Below are positions 44,210 to 53,200 of a DNA stretch of 64,000 bases, in pieces; position 1 is the first letter of the stretch, and every line of letters starts with the position of its first letter. The DNA comes from Maribacter sp. (GTDB lineage: Bacteria; Bacteroidota; Bacteroidia; Flavobacteriales; Flavobacteriaceae), in contig JALHST010000272.1 of NCBI GenBank assembly GCA_022865355.1, positions 21,414 to 85,413 of the forward strand, in the 5' to 3' direction. The notes beneath the pieces were generated by a model, which worked only from the letters and a program-made list of their open reading frames with translations, did not search any database and was not told where the DNA came from. The position numbers were made by a program, and so were the translations under genes.

Positions 44210-46021
44210 CTAGGGGAAGACCTTATTGTCCTGTGCCATGGTCAAGGCTTGTGGATCCATCAAAACTTCGGCCAAGGCCTTTGTTTTGGGAAGTTCATAT
44301 TTAAAGTAAAATTTCATGGTATGGAGCTTACTTTGATAGAATTCTGCTGAATATTTGGTATCTCCGGTGACCAAGGCATTTTGTGCCTTGGTAGCCATGT
44401 CCAACCACAACCAGCCGACCACGATGTTCCCAAAAAACTCCATGAATACCGTCGCATCCGAAAGAAAGCGTTCATATTCGCCTTTTTTGGCAAAGCCCAG
44501 GAGAAATTGTAACACTTCCTGGCTCAATTTCAAACTTGCGCCCAATTTCTTGCCATAGGCTGCCAATTCAGCATGTTCGGAGGCCTTTTGAATGCTTTTC
44601 AGTATTTCGGCCGCTAGCAATTGTACTCCTTTGCCCTGGTTCATGGTCATCTTCCTTCCAAGGAGGTCTAAGGACTGAATGCCGGTCGTACCTTCATAGA
44701 TTGAAAAAATACGGATGTCCCGATAATATTGTTGCAGGATAAAGTCGGTACAATACCCATAACCCCCAAGTACTTGAAGTCCGTTGCTCACCGAATGCAG
44801 GCCCATTTCTGAAGGATAGGTCTTGGCGATGGGCGTAAGCATCTCCAACAATTGCGCGTAATTTTCGCGTTCTGCAGGGTCTGAATGGGTTTGTGACAGA
44901 TCGTGGTATTTCGAGGAAAGCAATACCAGACTCAAGGCACCTTCGGCTATGGCTTTTTGTAGTAAAAGCATGCGCTTTACATCCGGGTGGTTGATGATCA
45001 GGGTTTGCTCCTGCTCCACGTCTTTTTTGCCCGTATTCGTAAGATTGCGTCCCTGGGGCCGTTCCCTGGCGTATGCCAAGGAAGCCTGATAGGCGGCCAT
45101 GGAAATGGCCGCGGCACCCCGCCCGACGGCGATTCGGGCGCCGTTCATCATCAGGAACATATATTTCAAGCCGTGATTGGGCTCGCCGACCAACCATCCG
45201 TGGCAGTCGTTATTATGGCCGAAGAAAAGGTGGGTGGTACAATAGCCCCGTTGCCCCATTTTTTGGAAATCGGCAAAAGTAGTCACATCATTCGAAATGA
45301 GTTCCCCATTGGCCATTGGTCGCTTTTTGGGAACCACGAACAAAGATATTCCCTTGGTTCCGGCGGGAGCGCCTTTGATACGGGCCAGTACCAGATGGAC
45401 CACATTCTCGGCGCCTTTAAAATCCCCTCCCGAGATAAATATTTTCTGCCCCGAAATTTTATAGCCGTCTGCCACCGCTTCGGCGGAAGTGACGATATCG
45501 GAGAGGGAACTCCCGGCCTGTGGCTCGGTCAGGCACATCGTCCCGCTCCATTCGCCGGTCAGCATCTTGGGCAGGTATTGCTCCTTGAGGGCTTTGCTGC
45601 CAAATTCTACGATCAACTCGGCGGCACCAAGGGTCAACCCCAGATAGCCCGGCAAATGATTATTGGCCGTCTCTTGAATATAGGCAGCAGCCGTGACCGC
45701 GATTTTGGGCAATTGGAGACCCCCGATTTCATGATCGAATAATGACGAAACGAGGCCCATCTCCCCACCTTTTTTTAGGTACTGAATTACCTGGGGATGG
45801 ACGATAATTTCGCCCTCCTTAAAATGGGCCGGTTGTTCGTCCATTTCACGAAAAAAGGGCAGTAGCTCCCGGTCCGAAAAATCCTTGACCGAATCCAAAA
45901 AAAGTCCGATGGCCTCCTGATCATAGTCGGCATACCGACTCTGATCCAAAATCAGCTGAAGGTCGTGCACGTCGTACAGTAAAAATTTAAGGGAATCGAT
46001 ATCAACATATTGCTTTGCCAT
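44210..46021 (-). CDS. Long acyl-CoA dehydrogenase with C-terminal domain (DmdC-like)
   Basis: Protein of 603 residues, about 200 longer than plain ACADs. FAD-binding marks are MCLTEPQAGSSLSDIVTSAE and KISGQKIFISGGDF. The base Glu is in RIFSIYEGTTGIQSLDLLGR. The extra C-terminal domain (about 470-600) is the acyl-CoA dehydrogenase C-terminal domain seen in the 3-methylthiopropanoyl-CoA dehydrogenase DmdC and related marine enzymes. The exact substrate is unknown. It is the first gene of the cluster, so the main promoter should lie just upstream of 46021. Confidence 0.87.
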   Translation of the reverse strand: MAKQYVDIDSLKFLLYDVHDLQLILDQSRYADYDQEAIGLFLDSVKDFSDRELLPFFREMDEQPAHFKEGEIIVHPQVIQYLKKGGEMGLVSSLFDHEIGGLQLPKIAVTAAAYIQETANNHLPGYLGLTLGAAELIVEFGSKALKEQYLPKMLTGEWSGTMCLTEPQAGSSLSDIVTSAEAVADGYKISGQKIFISGGDFKGAENVVHLVLARIKGAPAGTKGISLFVVPKKRPMANGELISNDVTTFADFQKMGQRGYCTTHLFFGHNNDCHGWLVGEPNHGLKYMFLMMNGARIAVGRGAAAISMAAYQASLAYARERPQGRNLTNTGKKDVEQEQTLIINHPDVKRMLLLQKAIAEGALSLVLLSSKYHDLSQTHSDPAERENYAQLLEMLTPIAKTYPSEMGLHSVSNGLQVLGGYGYCTDFILQQYYRDIRIFSIYEGTTGIQSLDLLGRKMTMNQGKGVQLLAAEILKSIQKASEHAELAAYGKKLGASLKLSQEVLQFLLGFAKKGEYERFLSDATVFMEFFGNIVVGWLWLDMATKAQNALVTGDTKYSAEFYQSKLHTMKFYFKYELPKTKALAEVLMDPQALTMAQDNKVFP

Positions 46022-46545
46022 AGGAAATTGTATTTGAGAGCTTCGATTACTACACGGTTTAGGCCAAAATTCATCGTATTGTTTTTATCAAGGGGTCGCC
46101 TTGAACAACGATTACCATTTCAAATGACCGATCCCACTGCCCTATGCGTTTGAAAGGGCGGCAGGAAAACGAATCCTCAAGATAGTAATTTCGATTGACA
46201 TTACTCCTTTGAATATAATGGGAGGATTGTGGAATAGGTGCGGTGGAGGGGTTACAAAACGTACTTTGGCCTAAAGGGTTTATAAAAGGAAAGGAGCGAC
46301 TCATGAAAAGCGCAACATAGAAGGCTGAATTTTATTACGGAGGCTATTTTATTTGGATGATATATAGGAGATGGTTTGGCTGACCTGCGCATGGCGGATG
46401 CACGCGTTGAGAAGCAAGGTGGAAATGCATAAAAAGGGCTGGCCAATGTATCGGGGGTGATGTATTGGCCGATATCTCAATAGGGTTTTGAAATCAAAAG
46501 CGGCAAAGCCTTAAATAGCATTTCGCCTAGAAGAAAATTGGGCGT
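46022..46545. other. Intergenic stretch with one imperfect hairpin
   Basis: About 520 bp upstream of the lipid cluster. GGCCAAT...ATTGGCC at 46440-46470 forms an imperfect hairpin of about 12 bp. Short open frames exist on both strands, but none has protein character. The promoter of the cluster must be here. Confidence 0.4.
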
Positions 46546-46674
46546 TTACCTTAAAACCTCCCAAAGACCTATTATGCAGCCGAGGGCAATCAAGCCCAAT
46601 ATAACTTCCAAACCTAGGTTCAATACGACCAGAATCGTATGTAGCACTCCCTCTTTATTCGAATACTCGTTCAT
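46546..46674 (-). CDS. Small single-TM protein of 42 residues
   Basis: Frame of 42 codons: MNEYSNKEGVLHTILVVLNL followed by GLEVILGLIALGCIIGLWEV and LR. It has a short acidic N-terminus and one long hydrophobic segment at about 13-38, with a Glu in the middle. The composition is clearly protein-like and the reverse frame is not. Function unknown; such micro-membrane proteins are often missed in annotation. Confidence 0.5.
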   Translation of the reverse strand: MNEYSNKEGVLHTILVVLNLGLEVILGLIALGCIIGLWEVLR

Positions 46675-46855
46675 AGCAGATGTATTTAAAATTTATGGCA
46701 ATAAGAAGGTACGATTCTTTAGTATACATCAGGACCAAAATGTTGTGAAAGCCCCAAAACTTGTGGTTTAATCGTATTTTATGTGCAGTTCATCGATGAA
46801 TTGGCAGAGTGGTGCATTTATTTTGAACGGCCAGAAGAAAATAATCAAAAGGATA

Positions 46856-47089
46856 TCAGCTCGTCAACTTCCACCTTTTATGGCTCCAAAGCCACATTTC
46901 AGGCGCACGAACGATGGCATGTTCCATTTGTGCCGCATAGTTCTCTACGATGACATAACTTTTCTGCTGTTTGGGTTGCTCCTCGATTACCATGAATTCC
47001 AATTCGTAATAGCCACGCTTTATTTTTTCAAAGGAGGGGAAAAGTGCGATCTGGCCGGTTCTTTTGCCGCGTCCAAAGACGAAGGCTAC
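46856..47089 (-). pseudogene. 3' remnant of a LpxL/HtrB-like lipid A acyltransferase gene
   Basis: The minus strand encodes LFPSFEKIKRGYYELEFMVI, then QQKSYVIVENYAAQMEHAIV and RAPEMWLWSHKRWKLTS before a stop. KRGYYELEF and the terminal PExWLWSHKRWK are hallmarks of the last 75 residues of lauroyl/myristoyl acyltransferases. No upstream catalytic HX4D part exists, as the hydrolase gene begins its end at 47086. The fragment therefore appears to be what is left after a deletion or rearrangement fused to the hydrolase end. Confidence 0.6.
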
Positions 47090-48039
47090 TTAGAAGGCTG
47101 CATCATAATTTCGTTCCGATTCAACCAATCGACCAGATGGTCCCAAGTAGCTGAAGGGAATTTTGCATGCAGACCATCTTTCATCACCCAAAATTCCTTA
47201 TTCTTCCCAGGAATCCCGTCGTATAATTCCTTGACCGCTTCGACACTGAATAGTTCGTCCTGGTCACCGACCCCGACCAGCACGGGGAACGGGGGCGCTT
47301 GTTGAAAGACCAACTCCTTCACGTCGACCATGGTTATAAATCGGAGGGTATACACAAAATTGAACAAGGGGTCGGTACTCTTGACCATGCCTTCGCGTTT
47401 GTATTCGACCACCGGGGTCCCTGGCCGAATCAGGGAATTCGAAAGAATAGTAAACTTTTCGAACCATCCATATTCCCGTGGGGGAAGTTTTCCACGATAG
47501 GCTCCTGAAAGCAATACAAGGCCCGAAATTTTATCTGGAACCTCTTTTGCCAAATAAATGGCCGAGGCTACCCCGAGGCTATGACCTAAGACGACGACCT
47601 TGGGAAAGCCGAGGCCCTTGATGTAGGCTAATGCTTCGACCCGATCGGCTTGAGAACGCTCCTTACTGGGACTGTCCCCGCGATTGCCCCCCGAAAGTCC
47701 GTGTCCCCGATAATCCAGACCGAAGGTCGTATATCCCTTGGCGGCGAGGGGTTGCGCCATAAAATCGTAGGCCCCGCTATGTGCCGTGACCCCATGCAAA
47801 ATAAGTACGGCAACCCCCTTTTTGGTCAAACTGTCCATAGGGTCCCACCGTCTGATAAAGAGGGTTTCATGATCGGAGGTTTCCATCAAATGATAGGGTT
47901 GTTGCACTTGCTTACGAAGTGCCACTACATCAATTGGAGGATTTTTGGAAAGGGGCGTTAGGAGGGTGATGATGATGATCAAAGCGGCCAGTCCGACAAC
48001 CACGATAAACACCCATTTTAAAATTTTTTTGAAGTTCAT
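47086..48039 (-). CDS. Alpha/beta hydrolase (monoacylglycerol-lipase-like)
   Basis: Protein of 317 residues with an N-terminal TM anchor (ILKWVFIVVVGLAALIIIIT). Core marks are LILHGVTAHSGAYDFMAQPL (oxyanion region), GLDYRGHGLSGG, the nucleophile elbow VVLGHSLGVASA, and the late Asp and His (VGVGDQDELFSVEA; MKDGLHAKFPS). It is a serine hydrolase facing the periplasm, likely an esterase or lipase. The C-terminal end abuts an acyltransferase gene remnant. Confidence 0.85.
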   Translation of the reverse strand: MNFKKILKWVFIVVVGLAALIIIITLLTPLSKNPPIDVVALRKQVQQPYHLMETSDHETLFIRRWDPMDSLTKKGVAVLILHGVTAHSGAYDFMAQPLAAKGYTTFGLDYRGHGLSGGNRGDSPSKERSQADRVEALAYIKGLGFPKVVVLGHSLGVASAIYLAKEVPDKISGLVLLSGAYRGKLPPREYGWFEKFTILSNSLIRPGTPVVEYKREGMVKSTDPLFNFVYTLRFITMVDVKELVFQQAPPFPVLVGVGDQDELFSVEAVKELYDGIPGKNKEFWVMKDGLHAKFPSATWDHLVDWLNRNEIMMQPSK

Positions 48040-48181
48040 TTTACCGATATTTTGATTTGTTCAAGTCAATAGAAAATAGATAAAAGACGAGAGACAAAAG
48101 AGAATAGACAAAGGACTTATTATGCGAAACCACTCTTTGGGGGAGTGTACCAACCATCGGGCATAAAAGGGGATACATTGA

Positions 48182-49168
48182 TTACACGGATTTTTCTATC
48201 AATTTCTTCGTGGCCATTATCCCATCTTCATTGCTCAGATACCCAGCTATCCCCTGGGCGTGCATCAAGCCCCCTTCATATTCGATACCGACAATGCCGT
48301 TAAAACCTGACTTTTTGATAATGTCGAACATGCGCTTGAAATCGATTTCGGTCTCATCGCCATTTTGATCGAATTTATGCGTTTTGGCGCTTACCCCTTT
48401 GGCATAGGGTATGAGTTCTTCTACTCCGAGGTACATATCGTATTGTTCCAAGCATTTGGTGTTCATATACCCGGCAATGTCCTGGGTTTCGGGCAATGTT
48501 CTCTTGATGCAGAAGTTTCCGAAATCAGGGAGTACCCCTGCCCTAGGGTTGTTCATGGCTTTCATGATCCCTGCCAACCATTTGCCGTCACAGGAATAGC
48601 CCACATGATTTTCCACAATAATGTTCATTTCGTTTTGATTGCCATATTCCAATAATTTGCCATAGCCCTCAATAGCCGCATCGGCTACTTCTTCGGCCGT
48701 ACCGGTTTGATCGAGACTTCCTAAATTGACCCGAATGGAGCTACAACCCAACATCTTGGCGGCATCGACCCATTTGTAATGGCTCTCGACGGCATGGTCC
48801 CTTTTCGCCTTGTCAACGTCCGCTATGTTTTCATCATCTACCATGATGAGGTGGTTGCTCACGCCCAAATCATCGGTGCGCATTTTTAGCTCTTTGAAAA
48901 ACGCGGGGTCATTGGCCTTGTCGGCAAAGAACATGGACACATATTCTACGATGTTTAGTCCGAATTCTTTTTTCGCCCGCGCCGGAAATTCCAAGGTGTC
49001 GTGTTTTCCCATAAAAAATTCAGAGGCCAGCGAAAACTGCGCCAGCGAAATAGGGTATGGGGAACTCATCGTGCCTTTTGCATATAATGATTTCGGGACG
49101 GTAGTCAGGAAACCCGCACCGACGGCTCCTGCGCCCAATTGTTTGACAAATGTTCTTCTTTTGATCAT
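48182..49168 (-). CDS. Tat-exported sugar phosphate isomerase/epimerase-like TIM barrel
   Basis: Protein of 328 residues. It starts with a twin-arginine signal (KRRTFVKQLGAGAVGAGF). The rest is the xylose-isomerase-like TIM barrel (AP_endonuc_2 family): NIVEYVSMFF, SHYKWVDAAKMLGCSSIRVN, IVENHVGYSCDGKWLAGIMK, VLPDFGNFCI and GIVGIEYEGG, where Glu, Asp, His and Glu residues form the metal site. Periplasmic members of this family are common in polysaccharide-utilising Bacteroidota. It is adjacent to ThuA and GH20 genes in the same direction. Confidence 0.82.
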   Translation of the reverse strand: MIKRRTFVKQLGAGAVGAGFLTTVPKSLYAKGTMSSPYPISLAQFSLASEFFMGKHDTLEFPARAKKEFGLNIVEYVSMFFADKANDPAFFKELKMRTDDLGVSNHLIMVDDENIADVDKAKRDHAVESHYKWVDAAKMLGCSSIRVNLGSLDQTGTAEEVADAAIEGYGKLLEYGNQNEMNIIVENHVGYSCDGKWLAGIMKAMNNPRAGVLPDFGNFCIKRTLPETQDIAGYMNTKCLEQYDMYLGVEELIPYAKGVSAKTHKFDQNGDETEIDFKRMFDIIKKSGFNGIVGIEYEGGLMHAQGIAGYLSNEDGIMATKKLIEKSV

Positions 49169-49192
49169 ATCGTGTTGTTTTATATTTTATTA

Positions 49193-49265
49193 ACTGCTGA
49201 CTGCTGACTGCTGACTGCTGACTGCTGACTGCCTACTGCAACTGCTTACTGCCTACTGTTTACTG
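49193..49265. repeat. Heptanucleotide tandem repeat (ACTGCTG)n
   Basis: Five perfect copies of ACTGCTG are followed by five degenerate ones (ACTGCCT, ACTGCA, ACTGCTT, ACTGCCT, ACTGTTT). The array runs into the stop codon of the ThuA-like gene, so the last two codons and the stop lie within a repeat. Copy number is likely variable between strains. Confidence 0.85.
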
Positions 49266-50119
49266 AATTTCCCGGCCCATCGCACGGCATTTTCGAGCAA
49301 TTGCAAATGTTCCTTTTCCTGAAATGCACCTCCTTGATGGCCAAGGGCCGAATAGAAGGCGCGCCCTTTGTCGACTTCATGATACCAAACAGCTGGGTGG
49401 TCCTTGCCCATGCCCCAGTCCTTATCCGAGGCCAAAAACTTGATATTCCCGCTGGGATTGATCTTGGTATCATCGAAAGTGTAAATTACCTCGCACCCAT
49501 TTTCTCGGGGATCGTTGAAAAACATGTACCACTCTTCATCGTGGCTCCAAGTCGTGGGTAGGCCTTCGATCAATTCGGGCATGGCGTTTTTCAAATGAAG
49601 GGTAGCGTTTTGAAATTGTGGGTTGATCGGATGGTGTGAAAATCGCGCCCCGATTACTTCGTCCTCGTACCAATCCCATTGATGTGAATTATCACCGGAA
49701 GCGTGGATGCCCAAATAGCCACCACCACCTTCGAGATACTTTTTAAAAGCCTCCCTTTGCCCTTCGTTCAGGACTTTCCCGCTGGTATTGTTCCAGACGA
49801 CTACATCGAATTTAGCCAATTGATCCGGATTAAAAATTGCGCCATTGTCGGTTTCATACAGGGTCCAACCATTGGCGCCAGCCATTTGTTCAAAGGCTGG
49901 AATCGCGGCCGCGATGGCCTCCCCATGTCGAAAACCGTTGGTCTTTGAAAACAGCAATACCGTTTTGTCGATCAAATCGGCCGGGAGATCAGGCGGGGTG
50001 GTCTCATAGAAATTAATACCGTATCTGGCCTTGTAGATAAAGGTTCCAGCGGCTAGAAATAAAAGGAGGAAGAGTCCTAAAATGGACCATAAAACGATTT
50101 TGATTATTTTTCGCATCAT
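49253..50119 (-). CDS. ThuA-domain protein, membrane-anchored
   Basis: Protein of 288 residues with an N-terminal TM anchor (IVLWSILGLFLLLFLAAGTF). The ThuA (trehalose-utilisation) glutamine-amidotransferase-like fold is shown by VLLFSKTNGFRHGEAIAAAI, FDVVVWNNTSGKVLNEGQRE, YLEGGGGYLGIHASGDNSHQ and KGRAFYSALGHQGGAF. The catalytic Cys of true amidotransferases is absent (GIHAS). Such proteins often go with sugar dehydrogenases and hydrolases. It lies 4 bp downstream of the GH20 gene and is surely co-transcribed. Confidence 0.85.
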   Translation of the reverse strand: MMRKIIKIVLWSILGLFLLLFLAAGTFIYKARYGINFYETTPPDLPADLIDKTVLLFSKTNGFRHGEAIAAAIPAFEQMAGANGWTLYETDNGAIFNPDQLAKFDVVVWNNTSGKVLNEGQREAFKKYLEGGGGYLGIHASGDNSHQWDWYEDEVIGARFSHHPINPQFQNATLHLKNAMPELIEGLPTTWSHDEEWYMFFNDPRENGCEVIYTFDDTKINPSGNIKFLASDKDWGMGKDHPAVWYHEVDKGRAFYSALGHQGGAFQEKEHLQLLENAVRWAGKFSKQ

Positions 50120-50122
50120 GTA

Positions 50123-52585
50123 TTATTTAGTGTGGTTCAACAATTTTTGTAAGCCGTCGACAATGGGCATAATCGTACCTCCGTGCGGTTCACGTGCCTT
50201 GAGTAAAAGGGTATCGATTGCGGCTTGATTCGTTGATGCCCCGGTTTTGTTCTGCAGGGCTTGCAAGGCCATTTTTGATAGCGCTGAAAGGTTTTCTGAA
50301 TGCACTTCCACTTCCTGCAAGCGGGTAACATCGGCAGAAACCAAGGAAATTGGATTGCCTTCGATCAATTTTTCGGACAATCCGAAAGCAGGGCGCAATT
50401 TGGTATAATTCTCAGACCAATTTTCAAGATTTTCCATTATCCTCGCTTTCGCATCGGCATCAGCTGTTTTCAACCATAGATCCACGTCTTTATTAAACGA
50501 ATAAGCGACATAACTTTCGGGCCTGGCGGCATCGACGATACGGTTCAGCGGGGTAGTGGTATATAGCACCGGCTCATAGATCTGCATGCGATTGAAAAAT
50601 TCATCCTCCTGCAAGACATCGACCAGGGTCTGTAATGGTTCCTCGAATTGTTGTGTAGCGATTTCCAACACCAACTCCTTGCCACTGGAGTGATGTTGCA
50701 GGCCCATTTTTTCCAATTCATCATCCAATACCAACAACCTTCGATACATGTCGTCCACATTGTTTGTAAGTATTTTAGGGCTCCAGAGTTTTTCGGCAAT
50801 GGCCGCCGCACGGGGCCATATCATCGAATCCACCGTTCGATTATCGACCATTTCGCTCCACATACAGGCCTCCCCCCCAAGGATGTTCTTTTCTTGTTCG
50901 GCGGTCAAGGGGACGATTTTTTCAAATTTTGGCAAGGACTGCCCATTGGGCATATCGGACCCGCCAACTTGCTTCCCTTTAAGATCAATGGTAATGATGG
51001 CAATTTTGGCCTGACCAAGAATGGAATCAGCTTTCGGGGCGACCTCAAAATTGATTGTCCCCACCGATGCCTTTAGTCCAAAAGTAATCTTATCACCCTC
51101 AATTTTGGCATTTGGAAAATCGGTAGCATCACCCATAAAATTCATAACCCCCCGCAAGTTTTCGCCTTCCCCGAAGAAATATAAAAATCCATCGATTTCG
51201 GTGCCCTGAACGAATAGTTTGCATTCGTAGCCTTTCCAATTCGTCGAATCGATATCGATGGTCACCCCGCCTTCAATTTTCATGGGGTCTACATTATAAT
51301 GAAAAGAAGCTGGCCGTTTGTGGTCTAAATAATACCCGGTCGACAATACGGCCTTGTTCCCTGATCGAGCAGCCTCCCAGAGCGACTTTTGGGAGCGCCA
51401 CGATTGTACGACGATACCGTCTTTGGGAAGGTCAGAATGCAAGATTTCGTCCCAGCCCATCATTTGTTTCCCGTGCTTTGCCAGGATCTTTTGCAGGCGG
51501 AAGTTGAAATAGGCTTGCAATTCATGGGAATCCTTGATCGCTTGTTCCTTCATAAATTTTTGGATGGCCGGATTGGCATCCCAATGTGCAGGTTTCACTT
51601 CATCCCCCCCGATATGCAGATAGTCATCGGGAAACAAAGTGGCCATTTCCCCGACGAAGCGATCCAGAAAATCGTAGACTTCGTCCCTAGTTGGATTTAT
51701 CACGGGATCCAAGATGCCAAAAACCGAATCGAGTACATAGGGCCCCGGGGCACTTGCCAGCTCCGGATAGCCTACGAACCAAGCCGTAGTATGGCCGGGC
51801 ATATCGAATTCGGGAACCACCCGAATGCCCCGATCGGCGGCATATGCCACAATTTCTTTGATATCTTCCTGGGAATAAAACTTGCCCTGAGAGCCCATTT
51901 CATGAAGTTTCGGGAAGATTTTAGACTCCACCCGAAAGGCTTGGTATTCCGAAAGGTGCCAGTGCAATACGTTCATTTTAACGGCCTCCATGGCATCCAA
52001 ATTTCGGAGGATGGTTTCCTTTGACACCCAATGCCGGGCCACATCGATCATCAGGCCCCGCCAAGGAAATCTGGGATGGTCCTTCAGTTCGATTTCGGGA
52101 AGTGCCCAGACGCCGGCTTGGTTTTTCATAAGTTGCAAAAGTGATTCGAGGCCGTATAGGATGCCCGTCTCACTATTCGCGGAAATCGTGACCGCATCCG
52201 GCGTGACACTCAATGTATAGGAGGCATCGTCCTTGAGATTGGGATAGGGGCCATTTTCATTTTTACAATCCAGCAACAAGGTTTTGCCTTCCTGAGGCGT
52301 AAAGGTCTTTCTGGTTGCTGCGTTCAATCGGGAATAAAAACGCTTGATGGCCCGCTCCAATTTTGGGGTTTTAAGGTTGTTGAATGTATATCCAAAATTC
52401 GTGTTCAAAACAAGCTGGTCGCTTCCCAGTTCAAGTTCCGAGGGCAAGGGCATTAGTACGATTTGTGCCCGATCGGCATCGGAAATCGGCGGAGGTTTCG
52501 GTCTTAAAAACCCGAACCAGGCGATGGTTGCCGCAACGATTAGAAACAGGACCACGATCCCGAGAACTTTGAAGAATTTTTTCAT
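50123..52585 (-). CDS. GH20 beta-N-acetylhexosaminidase with inserted beta-rich domain
   Basis: Protein of 820 residues with an N-terminal TM anchor (VVLFLIVAATIAWFGFL). A GH20b domain (40-165) is followed by the catalytic barrel: FPWRGLMIDVARHW, NVLHWHLSEYQAFRVE, VVPEFDMPGHT and HIGGDEVKP with the Asp328/Glu329 catalytic pair. After YNVDP (about 434) the barrel is interrupted by about 125 residues of beta-type sequence and resumes with LTAEQEKNILGGEACMWSE and IWPRAAAIAEKLWSP. A helical C-terminal domain of 200 residues follows. The enzyme removes GlcNAc or GalNAc from chitooligosaccharides or glycans in the periplasm. Confidence 0.9.
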   Translation of the reverse strand: MKKFFKVLGIVVLFLIVAATIAWFGFLRPKPPPISDADRAQIVLMPLPSELELGSDQLVLNTNFGYTFNNLKTPKLERAIKRFYSRLNAATRKTFTPQEGKTLLLDCKNENGPYPNLKDDASYTLSVTPDAVTISANSETGILYGLESLLQLMKNQAGVWALPEIELKDHPRFPWRGLMIDVARHWVSKETILRNLDAMEAVKMNVLHWHLSEYQAFRVESKIFPKLHEMGSQGKFYSQEDIKEIVAYAADRGIRVVPEFDMPGHTTAWFVGYPELASAPGPYVLDSVFGILDPVINPTRDEVYDFLDRFVGEMATLFPDDYLHIGGDEVKPAHWDANPAIQKFMKEQAIKDSHELQAYFNFRLQKILAKHGKQMMGWDEILHSDLPKDGIVVQSWRSQKSLWEAARSGNKAVLSTGYYLDHKRPASFHYNVDPMKIEGGVTIDIDSTNWKGYECKLFVQGTEIDGFLYFFGEGENLRGVMNFMGDATDFPNAKIEGDKITFGLKASVGTINFEVAPKADSILGQAKIAIITIDLKGKQVGGSDMPNGQSLPKFEKIVPLTAEQEKNILGGEACMWSEMVDNRTVDSMIWPRAAAIAEKLWSPKILTNNVDDMYRRLLVLDDELEKMGLQHHSSGKELVLEIATQQFEEPLQTLVDVLQEDEFFNRMQIYEPVLYTTTPLNRIVDAARPESYVAYSFNKDVDLWLKTADADAKARIMENLENWSENYTKLRPAFGLSEKLIEGNPISLVSADVTRLQEVEVHSENLSALSKMALQALQNKTGASTNQAAIDTLLLKAREPHGGTIMPIVDGLQKLLNHTK

Positions 52586-52762
52586 TTTCGGTGATTGAAG
52601 CGATTGTTTGGAAATTTATCCATGACTCTTTCCTGCCCATCGGCATCCGCCTTTGGGAGCAGGATGGCCGGAATCATAAAAAATCCTTGATATGCCAATA
52701 ATTAGCGGGTTATTTTTTATGTACGACATTTCAAAATTCATTATTTCGTAAGTTGTTGATTT

Positions 52763-53200
52763 TCAAATATCCAAGGGAACAAGAAGTACCGGTATTGTTG
52801 ATTTTTTTATGATTTCCGTTGAAACATCGCCAACAAAGGCTTTGTAAAGAAAACCATGTTCATGATGCCCGGCAATAATTAGATCAATAATCAACTTTTT
52901 AGATTCTTCCAGGATCATTTCAATGGTCGCGCCTTGAACAAGTAAGCCTTCCGCATCAATTCCTTTTTTTTGAAGTCCCGCGGCATATTCTTGAAGTAGC
53001 CTATGTTCTTTTCTAAGTTCAGTAGCCCTACTATCCCTTATGTATTGTGGCCCTACTTCGTAACCGACAAAATCGGGATCAGGGGCGGCTATATGCATAA
53101 GCCATAATTTTGAACGGAATGCAGCGGCCAATTGAATTGCTTTATCAATTAGTAGGTGTTCGTTCTGGTTGAAGTCTAAGGCGACCAATATGTTCTTCAT
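52763..53200 (-). CDS. Universal stress protein (UspA family)
   Basis: Protein of 145 residues with the Usp fold: ILVALDFNQNEHLLIDKAIQ at the start, the middle VQGATIEMILEESKKL, and the final IAGHHEHGFLYKAF plus GDVSTEIIKKSTIPVLLVPL. The ATP-binding G-2x-G-9x-G(S/T) motif is only partly kept (GHHEHG...GDVS), so nucleotide binding is uncertain. Single-domain form. It lies near the PfpI-like gene, both likely stress-related. Confidence 0.88.
   Translation of the reverse strand: MKNILVALDFNQNEHLLIDKAIQLAAAFRSKLWLMHIAAPDPDFVGYEVGPQYIRDSRATELRKEHRLLQEYAAGLQKKGIDAEGLLVQGATIEMILEESKKLIIDLIIAGHHEHGFLYKAFVGDVSTEIIKKSTIPVLLVPLDI

Noticed and set aside
46781..47305. Plus-strand frame of 174 codons
   Set aside because: It lies antisense to the acyltransferase remnant and to the end of the hydrolase gene, both of which have recognisable protein motifs on the minus strand.
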